Positions 44,054 to 52,688 of a stretch of DNA of 64,000 nucleotides are shown here, piece by piece (within the stretch, counting starts at the first letter, position 1; every line of letters starts with the position of its first letter). Under the pieces are notes generated by a model. That model worked only from the letters and a program-made list of their open reading frames with translations. It was not told the origin of the DNA and searched no databases. The position numbers were made by a program, and so were the translations under genes. This stretch comes from LMUY01 sp964242925. GTDB lineage: Bacteria > Pseudomonadota > Alphaproteobacteria > Acetobacterales > Acetobacteraceae. The stretch is from contig CAXTBW010000004.1 of assembly GCA_964242925.1 (NCBI GenBank), positions 7,421 to 71,420 of the forward strand, in the 5' to 3' direction.

Positions 44054-46378
44054 TTAGTTCCGCAGGGGCTTGCCCGTCGCCAGCGTGTGCTCGATCCGCG
44101 CGAGCGTCGCATCCAGCCGGATCAGCGACATGAAGCCGGCCCGCTCCAGCGCCAACATCCCGTCCTCGCTCACCCGATCCGTCAGGTCGGCGGCGCCCCC
44201 CGTCAACACGCGGGCGAGCGCGCCCGACACCACCAAGTCATGCGCGGTGGCGAGCCCGCGCTTGTGGAAGCCCGCCGCCGCCTGCGACAGCGCCAGCGCA
44301 CCCGAGGCGCCCGGCAACTGCAGCTCCTGCGGTTCGGGCGGCTGGTAGCCGTCCACCAGCGACAGCGCGCGCGCCTTGGCGTCGGCCAGCAGACGGTCGC
44401 GGTTCATCGTGACGCCATCGCCGGGCCGCAAAAAGCCCAACTCCCGCGCGTGCGCCGCGGATTTGGACGTGGTGGCCATGCTCACGATCTCGAACACCTT
44501 GGCGGGGCCCGGCATCGGGCCGTTGGGCAGCGCCCTGGCGCGCTTCCACCGCAGCAGCATCTCCTTGCAGCCGCCCCACCCGGGCAGCAGCCCGACGCCG
44601 CACTCGACCAGGCCGATGTAGCTTTCCGCGTAAGCCTGAACCGCGTCGGCGTGCAGCAGCAGCTCGCAGCCGCCGCCTAGGGCCATGCCGTGCGGCGCCG
44701 CCACGACCGGGAACGGCGCGAACTTGAGCGCCTTGAACGCCTGCTGCCCGGCGTCCACCGCGCGCTCGATCCCGTCCCACGCCGCGGCCTTCGCAGCGGA
44801 CAACGCCGAATTGAGATTGGCGCCGAGCGAGAAGTTCTCCCCCTCGTTGCAGATCACCAGCGCCTTGAACCGGTCCCGCACCACCGCCACCGCCTCCCCC
44901 AGCAAGCCGATGATCGCCTCGTCCAACGTGTTCGCCTTCGAGGTGAATTCCAGGCAAGCCACTCCGTCGCCGATGTTCCACAAATTCGCCGAGGCGTTCT
45001 TCAGCAACGGCTCGGTGCGGCGACGGATATCCGCCAGCAGCAGCACGCCGGCCGCCCGCTCCACGTCGCGGTAGTCGCCGGAGACGGTCAGGAATTGCTG
45101 CCGCCCATCCTGCACGCGGTAGAACGGCCGCCCTGTTTCCAGCAACGGGGGCAGCTGCATCCCCTCCGCACGCAGCCGGGCGGCGAACCACGCGGCGCCG
45201 AGCTTGTCGATCAGCTCGAACGGCCCCCAGCGCCAGGCGTAACCGAGCCGCATCGCCGCATCGACGTCCACCAGCGTGGCCGCCGCCTCGGGCACGATGC
45301 CTGCCGCGTACGCCAGCGTCTTGCCCATCACCGACCAGGCGTAAAGTCCGGCCTTCGTCGGCGAGTCCATCAGGGCGGCCAGGTCCCGCAACGCCAGCTC
45401 CGGCAAGTCCGGCGCGCGCTCCGGCCGGTAGGCGCCGGTGGCGAGGTCGATCGCCTGCTTCTTCCGCGTGGCGCGGTCGAACAGGTAGAAGCCGCCCTTG
45501 CCCTTCCGCCCGGTCATGCCCTGCGCGACCATGCGGCCCAGCAGCGAGGGTTCCCGGTTGATGGCGTGGAACGCGTCGTCCGGCGCCAGGGTGCGCGCCA
45601 GGCTGGCGTTCACGTGCGGGATCAGGTCGAGGCCCACCAGGTCCAACAGGCCGAACACGCCGGTCTTCGGGATGCCGAAGGGCCGTCCTACGATCGCGTC
45701 CGCCTCCTCCACCGTCACGCCGTCGTCGAACGCGGCCACCACGGCCGCCTGCAGCCAGTAATTGCCGACCCGGTTGGCGATGAAACCGGGCGCGTCGTTG
45801 CACGTCACGACGGACTTGCCGAGCGAGATGTCGGCGAACTCGGATACCGCGCGCACCACCGCTGGATCGGACTTCGGGCCCGGCACGACTTCGAGCAGGC
45901 GCATGTAGCGCGGCGGGTTGAAGAAATGGGTGATCAGGAAGTCGCGCGCGAACGCCTCGCCCATGTTCTGCGTCAGCACGCGCAACGGGATGGTCGAGGT
46001 GTTGGAGCTGATTGCGCAGCCCGGCCGCCGCACCGCGTCCAGCTTGCGGTACAACGCCTGCTTGGCGTCCGGCTGCTCGACGATGGCCTCGATGATCCAG
46101 TCGCAATCGGCCAGCCGACCGAGGTCGTCCTCGATGTTGCCCGTCTCGATCAGCCTGGCGGCCCGCTCGCTCATGAACGGCGCTGGGTCGGTCTTCAGCA
46201 TCCGGGCGACGGCGCCGCGCGCCAGTTGGCTGCGGTCGTTGGCGCCCGGCGGCACGATGTCCAGCAGCACCACCGGCACGCCGGCGTTCGCCACCTGCGC
46301 GGCGATCCCGGCGCCCATCACCCCGGCGCCGACGACGCCGACCCTGCGGATCGGCGGAGAGCCGAGCTTGGACAGCAT
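44054..46378 (-). CDS. 3-hydroxyacyl-CoA dehydrogenase/enoyl-CoA hydratase fusion (FadB/FadN-like)
   Basis: This 774-residue bifunctional enzyme carries out two beta-oxidation steps. The NAD-binding dehydrogenase comes first, with VGVVGAGVMGAGIA at 13-26, SSNTSTIPL, ITHFFNPPRYM and NDAPGFIANRVG. A crotonase domain follows near the C-terminal half, with FSLGANLN and PHGMALGGGCELLLHADAVQA. This order matches FadN rather than E. coli FadB. It overlaps the thiolase stop by ATGA, so both make one fatty-acid degradation unit. Confidence 0.93.
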   Translation of the reverse strand: MLSKLGSPPIRRVGVVGAGVMGAGIAAQVANAGVPVVLLDIVPPGANDRSQLARGAVARMLKTDPAPFMSERAARLIETGNIEDDLGRLADCDWIIEAIVEQPDAKQALYRKLDAVRRPGCAISSNTSTIPLRVLTQNMGEAFARDFLITHFFNPPRYMRLLEVVPGPKSDPAVVRAVSEFADISLGKSVVTCNDAPGFIANRVGNYWLQAAVVAAFDDGVTVEEADAIVGRPFGIPKTGVFGLLDLVGLDLIPHVNASLARTLAPDDAFHAINREPSLLGRMVAQGMTGRKGKGGFYLFDRATRKKQAIDLATGAYRPERAPDLPELALRDLAALMDSPTKAGLYAWSVMGKTLAYAAGIVPEAAATLVDVDAAMRLGYAWRWGPFELIDKLGAAWFAARLRAEGMQLPPLLETGRPFYRVQDGRQQFLTVSGDYRDVERAAGVLLLADIRRRTEPLLKNASANLWNIGDGVACLEFTSKANTLDEAIIGLLGEAVAVVRDRFKALVICNEGENFSLGANLNSALSAAKAAAWDGIERAVDAGQQAFKALKFAPFPVVAAPHGMALGGGCELLLHADAVQAYAESYIGLVECGVGLLPGWGGCKEMLLRWKRARALPNGPMPGPAKVFEIVSMATTSKSAAHARELGFLRPGDGVTMNRDRLLADAKARALSLVDGYQPPEPQELQLPGASGALALSQAAAGFHKRGLATAHDLVVSGALARVLTGGAADLTDRVSEDGMLALERAGFMSLIRLDATLARIEHTLATGKPLRN

Positions 46379-47523
46379 CACACCAGCTCCAGCACCGTCG
46401 CGATCCCCTGGCCGCCGCCGATGCACTGCGTCGCCAGCGCGTAGCGCCCACCGGTGCGCGCCAGCAGGCTTGCCGCCTTGCCCACGATGCGCGCGCCCGT
46501 GGCGCCCAGCGGATGCCCGATCGCCAGTGCGCCGCCGTCGATGTTCAGCGTCTCGTCCCGGATGCCGATGTCGCGCGCGCTCGCCAGCGCCTGGCTGCTG
46601 AACGCCTCGTTCAGCTCCACCACGTCGATATCGCCGATCGCCACCCCGGCGCGCGCCAACGCCTTGCGCGTCGCATTGATCGGACCCACGCCCATGATCT
46701 CCGGTCCGCACCCGGCCACCGCCTGGCTGCGCACCCGCGCCAACGGGGTCAGCCCGTGGCGCTCGGCATAGGCCTCCGTGGTCACCAACACCGCGGCGCA
46801 CCCGTCGGTCAGCGGCGACGACGTGCCGGCGGTGACCGAGCCGTCCTTGTCGAACGCCGGCTTCAACCCGGCCAGCACCTCGACCGATGTCTCCGGCCGG
46901 ATGCAGCCGTCGCGCGTCACCGTTTTCTCGCCGTCGCGGATTGCAACGATCTCGTCGTCCAGCAACCCGGCCTGCTGCGCGGCGGCAGCCTTCTGGTGGC
47001 TGCGCACCGCGAACGCCTCCTGCTCCGCGCGCGACACCTGCCACTGGTGCGCCACGTTCTCCGCCGTCTCGCCCATGTCCATGTAGGCGCCCGGCTGCTT
47101 GGCGGCGAGCTCCGGGTTGAACAGCGGGTTGTAGCCGCCGATCGGCACGCGGCTCATGCTCTCGACGCCTGCGCAGATGAACACTTGGCCGGCGCCCATG
47201 GCGATGGCGCCGGCGGCGATGTGCACCGATTGCATTGAACTGCCGCAGAAACGGTTGACCGTCATCCCCGCGACCGAGATCGGCAGGTCCGCCAGCAGGC
47301 CGATCAGCCGCGCGACGTTCATGCCCTGCTCGCCCTCGGGGAAGGCGCAGCCCATGATGACGTCCTCGATGTCCTCCGGCCGGATCCGGGTGCGCGCGAT
47401 CAGCTCGCGGACGACCTGCGCCGCCAGGTCATCGGGTCGCACCCGCGCCAAGGCGCCTTTGCGCGCGAGGGTGAACGGGGAGCGGATATAGCCGGCGATG
47501 ACGACCGGGGACGAGGCGGCCAT
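46378..47523 (-). CDS. fadA: Acetyl-CoA acyltransferase (thiolase)
   Basis: This 381-residue thiolase has the acylated Cys93 in TVNRFCGSSMQSV, the ELNEAFSSQA motif, His in GHPLGATGAR and the second catalytic Cys in QCIGGGQG. It cleaves 3-ketoacyl-CoA to acetyl-CoA and a shortened acyl-CoA. It is the first gene of the two-gene operon with the dehydrogenase/hydratase. FadI-type long-chain versus short-chain specificity is not decided by sequence here. Confidence 0.94.
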   Translation of the reverse strand: MAASSPVVIAGYIRSPFTLARKGALARVRPDDLAAQVVRELIARTRIRPEDIEDVIMGCAFPEGEQGMNVARLIGLLADLPISVAGMTVNRFCGSSMQSVHIAAGAIAMGAGQVFICAGVESMSRVPIGGYNPLFNPELAAKQPGAYMDMGETAENVAHQWQVSRAEQEAFAVRSHQKAAAAQQAGLLDDEIVAIRDGEKTVTRDGCIRPETSVEVLAGLKPAFDKDGSVTAGTSSPLTDGCAAVLVTTEAYAERHGLTPLARVRSQAVAGCGPEIMGVGPINATRKALARAGVAIGDIDVVELNEAFSSQALASARDIGIRDETLNIDGGALAIGHPLGATGARIVGKAASLLARTGGRYALATQCIGGGQGIATVLELV

Positions 47524-47574
47524 AGGCGTCTCCTGTTTTCCCCAGTCTTGGCGCGTGCGCGTCCTGAACGCAAA

Positions 47575-47605
47575 CGCGCCGGCCCGCGCATCACGGGCCG
47601 GCGCG
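47575..47605 (-). terminator. Strong hairpin downstream of the lipoprotein gene
   Basis: A perfect 12-base stem, cgcgccggcccg pairing with cgggccggcgcg, encloses a seven-base loop (47587-47593). It lies 34 bases after the stop of the minus-strand lipoprotein gene and before the fadA start. Only a short T-run follows on that strand, so termination efficiency is uncertain. Confidence 0.6.
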
Positions 47606-47638
47606 CGGCAGGCGAGCCAGGCGAACCGCGCCGCCGGG

Positions 47639-48016
47639 TCAGGCCGGACGGCGGAGGTCGTAGATCACGTGGCAGGACCCGGTGTTCACCCGGGCGACCA
47701 TCTCGCGATTGGTGATCTTGCCTGTGAAGATGACGCTGTTCTTGGTGGTCTGGAACGCGCCATTCTGCATCACCGGCGCGTACAGGGTCAGGGTCGGGCT
47801 CGACGGCCAGATCACCGAGCCATTCTGGACGACCAGCTTGCCGGGTTGCGGCTCAGTCGATGCGCAGCTGTTGGCTGCGACGTGGATGAACGTCTGCGTG
47901 CCGGAATACTCGCCGTCAAAGGCGGTCGGAGCAGTGCCCGGGCCGTTCGCCGCGCAGCCAGCCGCAAGCAGGCCGACGGCGAACACAGCGGCGGGGGCGA
48001 ATCGTGTCAAGCGCAT
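47639..48016 (-). CDS. Small secreted lipoprotein of unknown function
   Basis: This 125-residue product has a lipoprotein signal ending LLAAGC. The mature part begins FDGEYSGTQTFIHVAANSCA and contains VIFTGKITN and a C-terminal GSCHVIYDLRR. Two Cys could form a disulfide in this beta-rich domain. No family is recognised. Its start faces a low-GC divergent spacer shared with the dialkylglycine decarboxylase gene. Confidence 0.75.
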   Translation of the reverse strand: MRLTRFAPAAVFAVGLLAAGCAANGPGTAPTAFDGEYSGTQTFIHVAANSCASTEPQPGKLVVQNGSVIWPSSPTLTLYAPVMQNGAFQTTKNSVIFTGKITNREMVARVNTGSCHVIYDLRRPA

Positions 48017-48251
48017 GGACGCATTTCCTACATTTTGTTAATGCGCACTTTCCGCATAACGGGATCGGAAATGCAACGCCTTTGTTCGTCAAAAGAGAAT
48101 ACAGTTCGGACTGATTGCAACAGCGCCACTGTAAATGGTCGTTATGCGAGCCGACGCACGATACTCAGTCGTAAAATGCAACTAATCCCACTATGACGGA
48201 CCTGTCTCATCGTTCGCTTTGCCGGACGCCCCCACCCGAAAGCAGCTCTCG
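48017..48251. promoter_or_regulatory. AT-rich divergent spacer
   Basis: These 235 bases separate the lipoprotein gene and the decarboxylase gene, which point away from each other. Base composition is visibly less GC-rich than almost anywhere else in the window, with runs such as cattttgttaatg and gtcaaaagagaataca. Both promoters should lie here. No coding region is convincing. A recently acquired segment is also possible. Confidence 0.5.
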
Positions 48252-49544
48252 ATGACCCTGCCCCAAGACGCCGCCCGCCATCTCCTCCGTTTCGGCGGCG
48301 ATTTCGTTCCGTTCCTGGCCGACCGCGCCGAGGGCGCCTTCGTCTACGACAAGGCCGGCCGCCGGGTGCTCGACTTCACCTCCGGCCAGATGAGCGCCAT
48401 CCTCGGCCACGCGCATCCGGAGATCACCGCGACCATCCGCGAGGGCGCCGGCCGCCTGGTGCACCTGTTCTCCTCCATGCTCAGCCAGCCGGTGATCGAC
48501 CTCGCGGGCCGCCTCGCCGCGCTGGTCCCGGCCCTGCCCCGCGTGATGCTGCTATCCACCGGCGGCGAGGCGAACGAGGCGGCGCTGCGCATCGCCAAGC
48601 TCGTCACTGGGCGTTGGGAGGTGGTGGGCTTCGCGCAGTCGTGGCACGGCATGACCGGGGGCGCCGCCGCGGCGACCTACAAGGCGGGCCGGCGCGGCTA
48701 TGGCCCGGTGGCCGCCGGGTCGTTCGCCATCCCGGCGCCCAACGCCTACCGCCCACGCTTCCCCGGGGCGACCTGGCGGCAGGAGCTGGACGACAGCTTC
48801 GACCTGCTGGACCGGCAGAGCACTGGCAACCTGGCCGCCTTCATCGCCGAGCCGATCCTGTCCAGCGGCGGCATCCTGGACCTGCCGATGGGCTACCTCG
48901 CCGCGCTGGCCGAGAAGTGCCGGCAGCGCGGCATGCTGCTGATCCTCGACGAGGCGCAGACCGGCATCGGCCGCACCGGGACCATGTTCGCGTTCGAGCG
49001 CGACGGCGTTGTCCCGGACATTCTTACGCTGTCGAAAACGCTTGGCGCCGGGCTGCCGCTATCGGCGGTGATGACCTCGGACGCCATCGCGGCGACCTGC
49101 GACGAGCGCGACTTCCTGTTCTACACCACCCACGTGAACGACCCGCTGCCCGCCATGGTCGGACTGACGGTGCTGGACATCGTGCATCGCGATGACCTGG
49201 TCGAACGCGCCGCGCGCATGGGCGACCGGCTGCAGTCCGGGCTGCGCGCGCTGCAGGCCGAGCACGGCTGCATCGGCGACGTGCGCGGCCGCGGGCTGCT
49301 GGTGGGTATGGAGTTCGCCGACACGCCGGGCTTCCCCGCCGCCGCGCTGTCGGACGCGGTGACCGACCACGCGCTGCAGCTGGGGCTGTCGGCGAACATC
49401 GTGCGCGCCGGGTCGTCGGGCGGCGTGATGCGCATCGCCCCGCCGCTGACCATCACGGAGGCGGAACTGGATCTGGGCGTGTCGATACTGGGCCAGGCGA
49501 TCGCGGACGTGACGCGGGGCAAGCTGGCGCGCGCCGCGGAGTAG
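48252..49544 (+). CDS. dgdA: 2,2-dialkylglycine decarboxylase (class III PLP enzyme)
   Basis: This 430-residue class III PLP enzyme matches dialkylglycine decarboxylase along its length. It has Gln46 in LDFTSGQMSAILGH (the decarboxylation-linked Gln), Trp131 in FAQSWHGMTG, Asp233 in LILDEAQTGIGRTG, PLP Lys262 in LTLSKTLGAGLPL, and FYTTHVNDPLPAMVGL. It decarboxylates 2,2-dialkylglycines such as 2-aminoisobutyrate and transfers the amino group to pyruvate. Start is ATG at 48252; a TTG further upstream adds unconserved residues. The usual LysR-type regulator DgdR is not adjacent. Confidence 0.9.
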   Translation: MTLPQDAARHLLRFGGDFVPFLADRAEGAFVYDKAGRRVLDFTSGQMSAILGHAHPEITATIREGAGRLVHLFSSMLSQPVIDLAGRLAALVPALPRVMLLSTGGEANEAALRIAKLVTGRWEVVGFAQSWHGMTGGAAAATYKAGRRGYGPVAAGSFAIPAPNAYRPRFPGATWRQELDDSFDLLDRQSTGNLAAFIAEPILSSGGILDLPMGYLAALAEKCRQRGMLLILDEAQTGIGRTGTMFAFERDGVVPDILTLSKTLGAGLPLSAVMTSDAIAATCDERDFLFYTTHVNDPLPAMVGLTVLDIVHRDDLVERAARMGDRLQSGLRALQAEHGCIGDVRGRGLLVGMEFADTPGFPAAALSDAVTDHALQLGLSANIVRAGSSGGVMRIAPPLTITEAELDLGVSILGQAIADVTRGKLARAAE

Positions 49545-49555
49545 GCTTGCTTCAA

Positions 49556-49666
49556 AAGCCCTCTCCCTCTGAGAGAGGATTGGTGAGGGGTCTTTGTCTC
49601 CGCGGTGACGGTATGCGCCGCCCCCTCACCCCGACCCTCTCCCGCAAGCGGGAGAGGGAGAAGCTT
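49556..49666. repeat. R3 palindromic repeat at a convergent junction
   Basis: The stretch has ccctctccctctgagagagg at left and a perfect stem ccctctcccgc/gcgggagaggg at 49635-49658, joined by a two-base loop. Such intergenic units are seen in many proteobacteria. This one lies exactly between the convergent dgdA and TPP enzyme genes and could terminate both. Confidence 0.75.
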
Positions 49667-49669
49667 GGC

Positions 49670-51427
49670 TCACCGTTTCGGACGAGGATGGATAGCGCCA
49701 GGCCGCGGCGGCTTCGGCGCGATGGGCGCCGCCGGCTTCACCACCCCCGTGCCAGCCCGCAGCTGCGCCACCGTAGCCCGGCTGGTGATCTGTTCCGGGT
49801 CCATCACTAGCTCAATCAGCGCCGGCCTCCCGCTCGCCACCGCGCGGCCGAACGCGGCGGCGAACTGCCCGGTCTCGGTCACCGTCTCGCCATGGCCGCC
49901 GTACGCCTCGATCAGCCGCGCGAAATCCGGATTGGTCAGCGCGGTGCCGGACACGCGGCCCGGGTAGGTGCGCTCCTGATACATGCGGATCGTGCCGTAC
50001 ATCTGGTTGTTGAACACCAGCACGATGGGCGCCACGCCGTGGTGGAACGCGGTGGCGATCTCCTGCCCGGTCATCATGAACCCGCCATCGCCGACGAACG
50101 CCACCACCATGCGGTCGGGGAACGCGATCTTCGCTCCCACCGCCGCCGGCACCGCGTAGCCCATGGCGCCGTTGGTCGGCCCGATGAACCGCTGCCCGCC
50201 GCTGAAATCGATGAACCGCTGCGGCCAACCGGCGAAGTTGCCGGCGTCGCAGGTGCAGATCGCGTCCGGCGGCAACAGCGTCTCCAACTCGCGCATCACC
50301 ACGCCGACATTCAGCGGGTGGGCCGTGTCGGGCGGCGCCCGCGTGGCCTGGCGGCTGGCCCGCAGCTCCGCCGTCCAATCATGCCACGGCGCATCGCCGA
50401 CCGGCAGGGCGGCGGCGGCGGCGGCGAAGGCGTTCAGGTCCGCCGCGATGCCCAGCCGCGGGCGGAACACCCGGCCGATCTCCGCCGGGTCCTGGTGCAC
50501 GTGGATGATGGCCGTGCCGCCCGCCGGGTCAAACAGCGTGTAGCCCTGCGTCACCGCCTCCCCCAACCGGGTGCCGATGGCGAGCACCAGGTCGGCATCC
50601 TTCGCATGTGCCGCCAGCGCGGGGTCGGGGCCGACGCCCAGGTCGCCGACGTAGTTGGAGAGCGAGCCGTCGTACAGCCCCTGCCGCCGGAACGACACGG
50701 CGACCGGCAGGTCGTGCGCGGTGAGGAAGCGATGGATCGCCTCGCGCCCGGCCGCGTCCCAGCCGCCGCCGCCCAGGATGGCCAGCGGCTTGCGCGCGGC
50801 GGCCAGCATCGCGGCCATGGTCTGCATCGCCGCCGGGTCGGGCTGCGGGCGCGACACGGGCGCCGGGCCGACGTCTTGCACATCCACCAGGTGCTTCTGC
50901 ATCTCCTCCGACAGCGCGATCACCACGGGGCCGGGCCGCCCCGTGGTGGCGACGTCCACCGCGTGCGCCACGATCTCGGGGATGCGCGCGGCATCGTCGA
51001 TCTGCGTCACCCATTTCGCCAGCGGGGCGAACATGCGGCGGTAGTCGACCTCCTGGAAGCTCTCGCGGTCGGTCTCGCCGAACGGGATCTGGCCCACGAA
51101 CAGCAGCATCGGCGTGCTGTCCTGCATCGCGATGTGCACCCCGATGGCGCCGTGGCAGGCGCCGGGGCCGCGCGTGACCATCGCCGCCGCGGGGCGCCCG
51201 GTCAGCTTGCCGTACGCCTCCGCCGCATTCACCGCCCCCGCCTCGAACCGGCAGGTGACGAGCATCAGCTTGTCGTGCACCGCATACAGGCCGTCCAGCA
51301 CGTCCAGGTAGCTCTCGCCCGGCACGGCGAACACGTGGCTGATGCCCTGCGCCACCAGCGCGTCGGCCAGCACCCGCCCACCCGGCCGCTCGCCGCTCCG
51401 CGCCGGCTTCGCCCGAACCAGTTCCAT
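49670..51427 (-). CDS. Thiamine pyrophosphate enzyme, acetolactate synthase-like
   Basis: This 585-residue TPP enzyme has the three-domain plan: PYR domain with catalytic Glu38 in VFAVPGESYLD, a central domain, and the PP domain with AFVGDGGFMMTGQEIATAFHHG to VFNNQMYGT, which binds the TPP diphosphate. No regulatory small subunit lies beside it, so a role outside valine synthesis is likely, for example oxalyl-CoA-type, benzoylformate-type or sulfoacetaldehyde-type reactions. The C-terminal tail is Pro/Arg rich. It is divergent from a stand-alone Lrp ligand-domain gene. Confidence 0.88.
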   Translation of the reverse strand: MELVRAKPARSGERPGGRVLADALVAQGISHVFAVPGESYLDVLDGLYAVHDKLMLVTCRFEAGAVNAAEAYGKLTGRPAAAMVTRGPGACHGAIGVHIAMQDSTPMLLFVGQIPFGETDRESFQEVDYRRMFAPLAKWVTQIDDAARIPEIVAHAVDVATTGRPGPVVIALSEEMQKHLVDVQDVGPAPVSRPQPDPAAMQTMAAMLAAARKPLAILGGGGWDAAGREAIHRFLTAHDLPVAVSFRRQGLYDGSLSNYVGDLGVGPDPALAAHAKDADLVLAIGTRLGEAVTQGYTLFDPAGGTAIIHVHQDPAEIGRVFRPRLGIAADLNAFAAAAAALPVGDAPWHDWTAELRASRQATRAPPDTAHPLNVGVVMRELETLLPPDAICTCDAGNFAGWPQRFIDFSGGQRFIGPTNGAMGYAVPAAVGAKIAFPDRMVVAFVGDGGFMMTGQEIATAFHHGVAPIVLVFNNQMYGTIRMYQERTYPGRVSGTALTNPDFARLIEAYGGHGETVTETGQFAAAFGRAVASGRPALIELVMDPEQITSRATVAQLRAGTGVVKPAAPIAPKPPRPGAIHPRPKR

Positions 51428-51505
51428 GCGTCATCCCCTCCGTTGCCGGCAGGATAGGCGCGCCGCCTCCGCCATGCCATCCTGTCCAAAAGAATGGGGA
51501 AACGC

Positions 51506-51748
51506 ATGCGGGCCGTGTTCGTCCAGGTGAAGTGCGAGATGGGCCAGGCCTACGCCGTCGCGCGCGCCTGCGTGGACGGGGTGGAGGAGTGCTCGGAGAT
51601 CTACTCCACCTCCGGCCAGTACGACCTGCTGGGCAAGTTCTACCTGGAGCCGGAGCAGGACACCGGGCTGTTCGTGACCGAGCGCGTCCAGACAATCCCG
51701 GGCGTGCGCGACACGTACACCATCATCACCTTCAACGCCTTCGCCTGA
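51506..51748 (+). CDS. Stand-alone Lrp/AsnC ligand-binding (RAM) domain protein
   Basis: This 80-residue protein has the RAM fold but no DNA-binding part: MRAVFVQVKCEMGQAYAVARA, EECSEIYSTSGQYDLLGKFYLE and RVQTIPGVRDTYTIITFNAFA. Such proteins bind amino acids as oligomers and may sense or sequester them. GGGGA lies five bases before ATG at 51506; ATG at 51494 is an alternative. It faces away from the TPP enzyme gene and is ten bases upstream of a binding-protein gene. Confidence 0.85.
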   Translation: MRAVFVQVKCEMGQAYAVARACVDGVEECSEIYSTSGQYDLLGKFYLEPEQDTGLFVTERVQTIPGVRDTYTIITFNAFA

Positions 51749-51758
51749 TGGAGCCGTC

Positions 51759-52517
51759 ATGCGCGTACTCGTTTGCCTTGTCGTCTTGCTGCTTCCCGTC
51801 GGCGCGCAAGCCGCGGACGTCACAGTGATGATCTCGGGCGGCTTCATGAGCAGCCTCAAGGCGCTGGCGCCCGGCTTCGAGAGCGACACCGGCGACCACG
51901 TGCTGATCGTCGGCGGCCCATCGATGGGGACCACGGAGAACGCGATCCCGGTGCGCCTGGCGCGCGGCGAGCCGGACGACGTGCTGATCATGGTCGGCTA
52001 CGCGTTGGACGGTTTGATCAAGGACGGCAGGGCGGCGCCCGGCAGCAAGGTGGACCTGGCGCGGTCCTCGATCGGCCTGTCGGTGCGCGCCGGGGCGCCC
52101 AAGCCCGACATCGGCACCGTGGACAAGCTGCGCGCGGCGCTGCTGGCGGCGAAGTCGGTGGCGTATTCCGACAGCGCGAGCGGCGTCTACATCGAGCGCG
52201 AGTTGTTCAAGAAGCTCGGCATCGAGGAGCAAATGCGCGGCAAAGCCCGCATGATCCCCGCGACCCCGGTGGGCGAGATCGTCGCCCGCGGCGAGGCGGA
52301 GCTGGGCTTCCAGCAGGAATCCGAGCTGCTGCCGATTCCGGGCGCCGTGTTCGTCGGCCTGCTGCCGGCGGAGGTGCAGTCGGTGACGGTGTTTTCCGCC
52401 GGGATCGCGACGGGGGCGAAGCAGCCGGAGGAAGGGCGGCGGCTGATCCGCTACCTGGCCTCGGCGGAGGCGGCGTCGGTGCTGACGAAGATGGGACTGC
52501 AGCCGCCCGGCCAGTAA
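51759..52517 (+). CDS. ModA-like periplasmic substrate-binding protein
   Basis: The 252-residue protein has a signal peptide (MRVLVCLVVLLLPVGAQA). Its type II periplasmic-binding domain is related to molybdate-binding proteins, with ADVTVMISGGFMSSLKAL, GDDV-like EPDDVLIMVGYALDGLIKDG and AYSDSASGVYIERELFKKLG. The usual ModA ligand serines are only partly conserved, so an organic anion may be the ligand. No ABC permease gene is adjacent. GGAG precedes the ATG closely. Confidence 0.75.
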   Translation: MRVLVCLVVLLLPVGAQAADVTVMISGGFMSSLKALAPGFESDTGDHVLIVGGPSMGTTENAIPVRLARGEPDDVLIMVGYALDGLIKDGRAAPGSKVDLARSSIGLSVRAGAPKPDIGTVDKLRAALLAAKSVAYSDSASGVYIERELFKKLGIEEQMRGKARMIPATPVGEIVARGEAELGFQQESELLPIPGAVFVGLLPAEVQSVTVFSAGIATGAKQPEEGRRLIRYLASAEAASVLTKMGLQPPGQ

Positions 52518-52547
52518 CGCGACAGAGCGACGCGTAGAAGAAAGACC

Positions 52548-52664
52548 GTCATGACCCGACGTGATCCGGCCACCCACGCGGTTCGCGCGCAAAGGTGGTG
52601 CGATTACTGGCGCTTCGGCACCCGGGGGCGCGGCGTGGGTGGCCGGATCAAGTCCGGCCATGAC
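52548..52664. repeat. R1 palindromic repeat at a convergent junction
   Basis: Left arm gtcatgacccgacgtgatcc plus ggccacccacgcg, right arm cgcgtgggtgg-like ggcgtgggtggccggatcaa and gtccggccatgac. The middle shares ggttcgcgcg and aaaggtgg with the copy at 63144, so these two are closest relatives. It lies between the ModA-like gene and the MFS gene. Confidence 0.85.
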
Positions 52665-52688
52665 GGTGAATATTGTGTCGCAGCGAAC

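Noticed and set aside
44054..47044. A 996-residue minus-strand frame suggesting a fused thiolase-dehydrogenase
   Set aside because: The extra N-terminal part is low-complexity out-of-frame reading of the thiolase gene; the dehydrogenase starts at ATG 46378.
48041..48196. A 51-codon frame in the AT-rich spacer
   Set aside because: No ribosome-binding site, no recognisable domain, and it lies in a divergent promoter region.
49556..49666. CRISPR or coding signal in the CT-rich stretch
   Set aside because: It is a single palindromic repeat unit without spacers; its translations are the generic products of such repeats.
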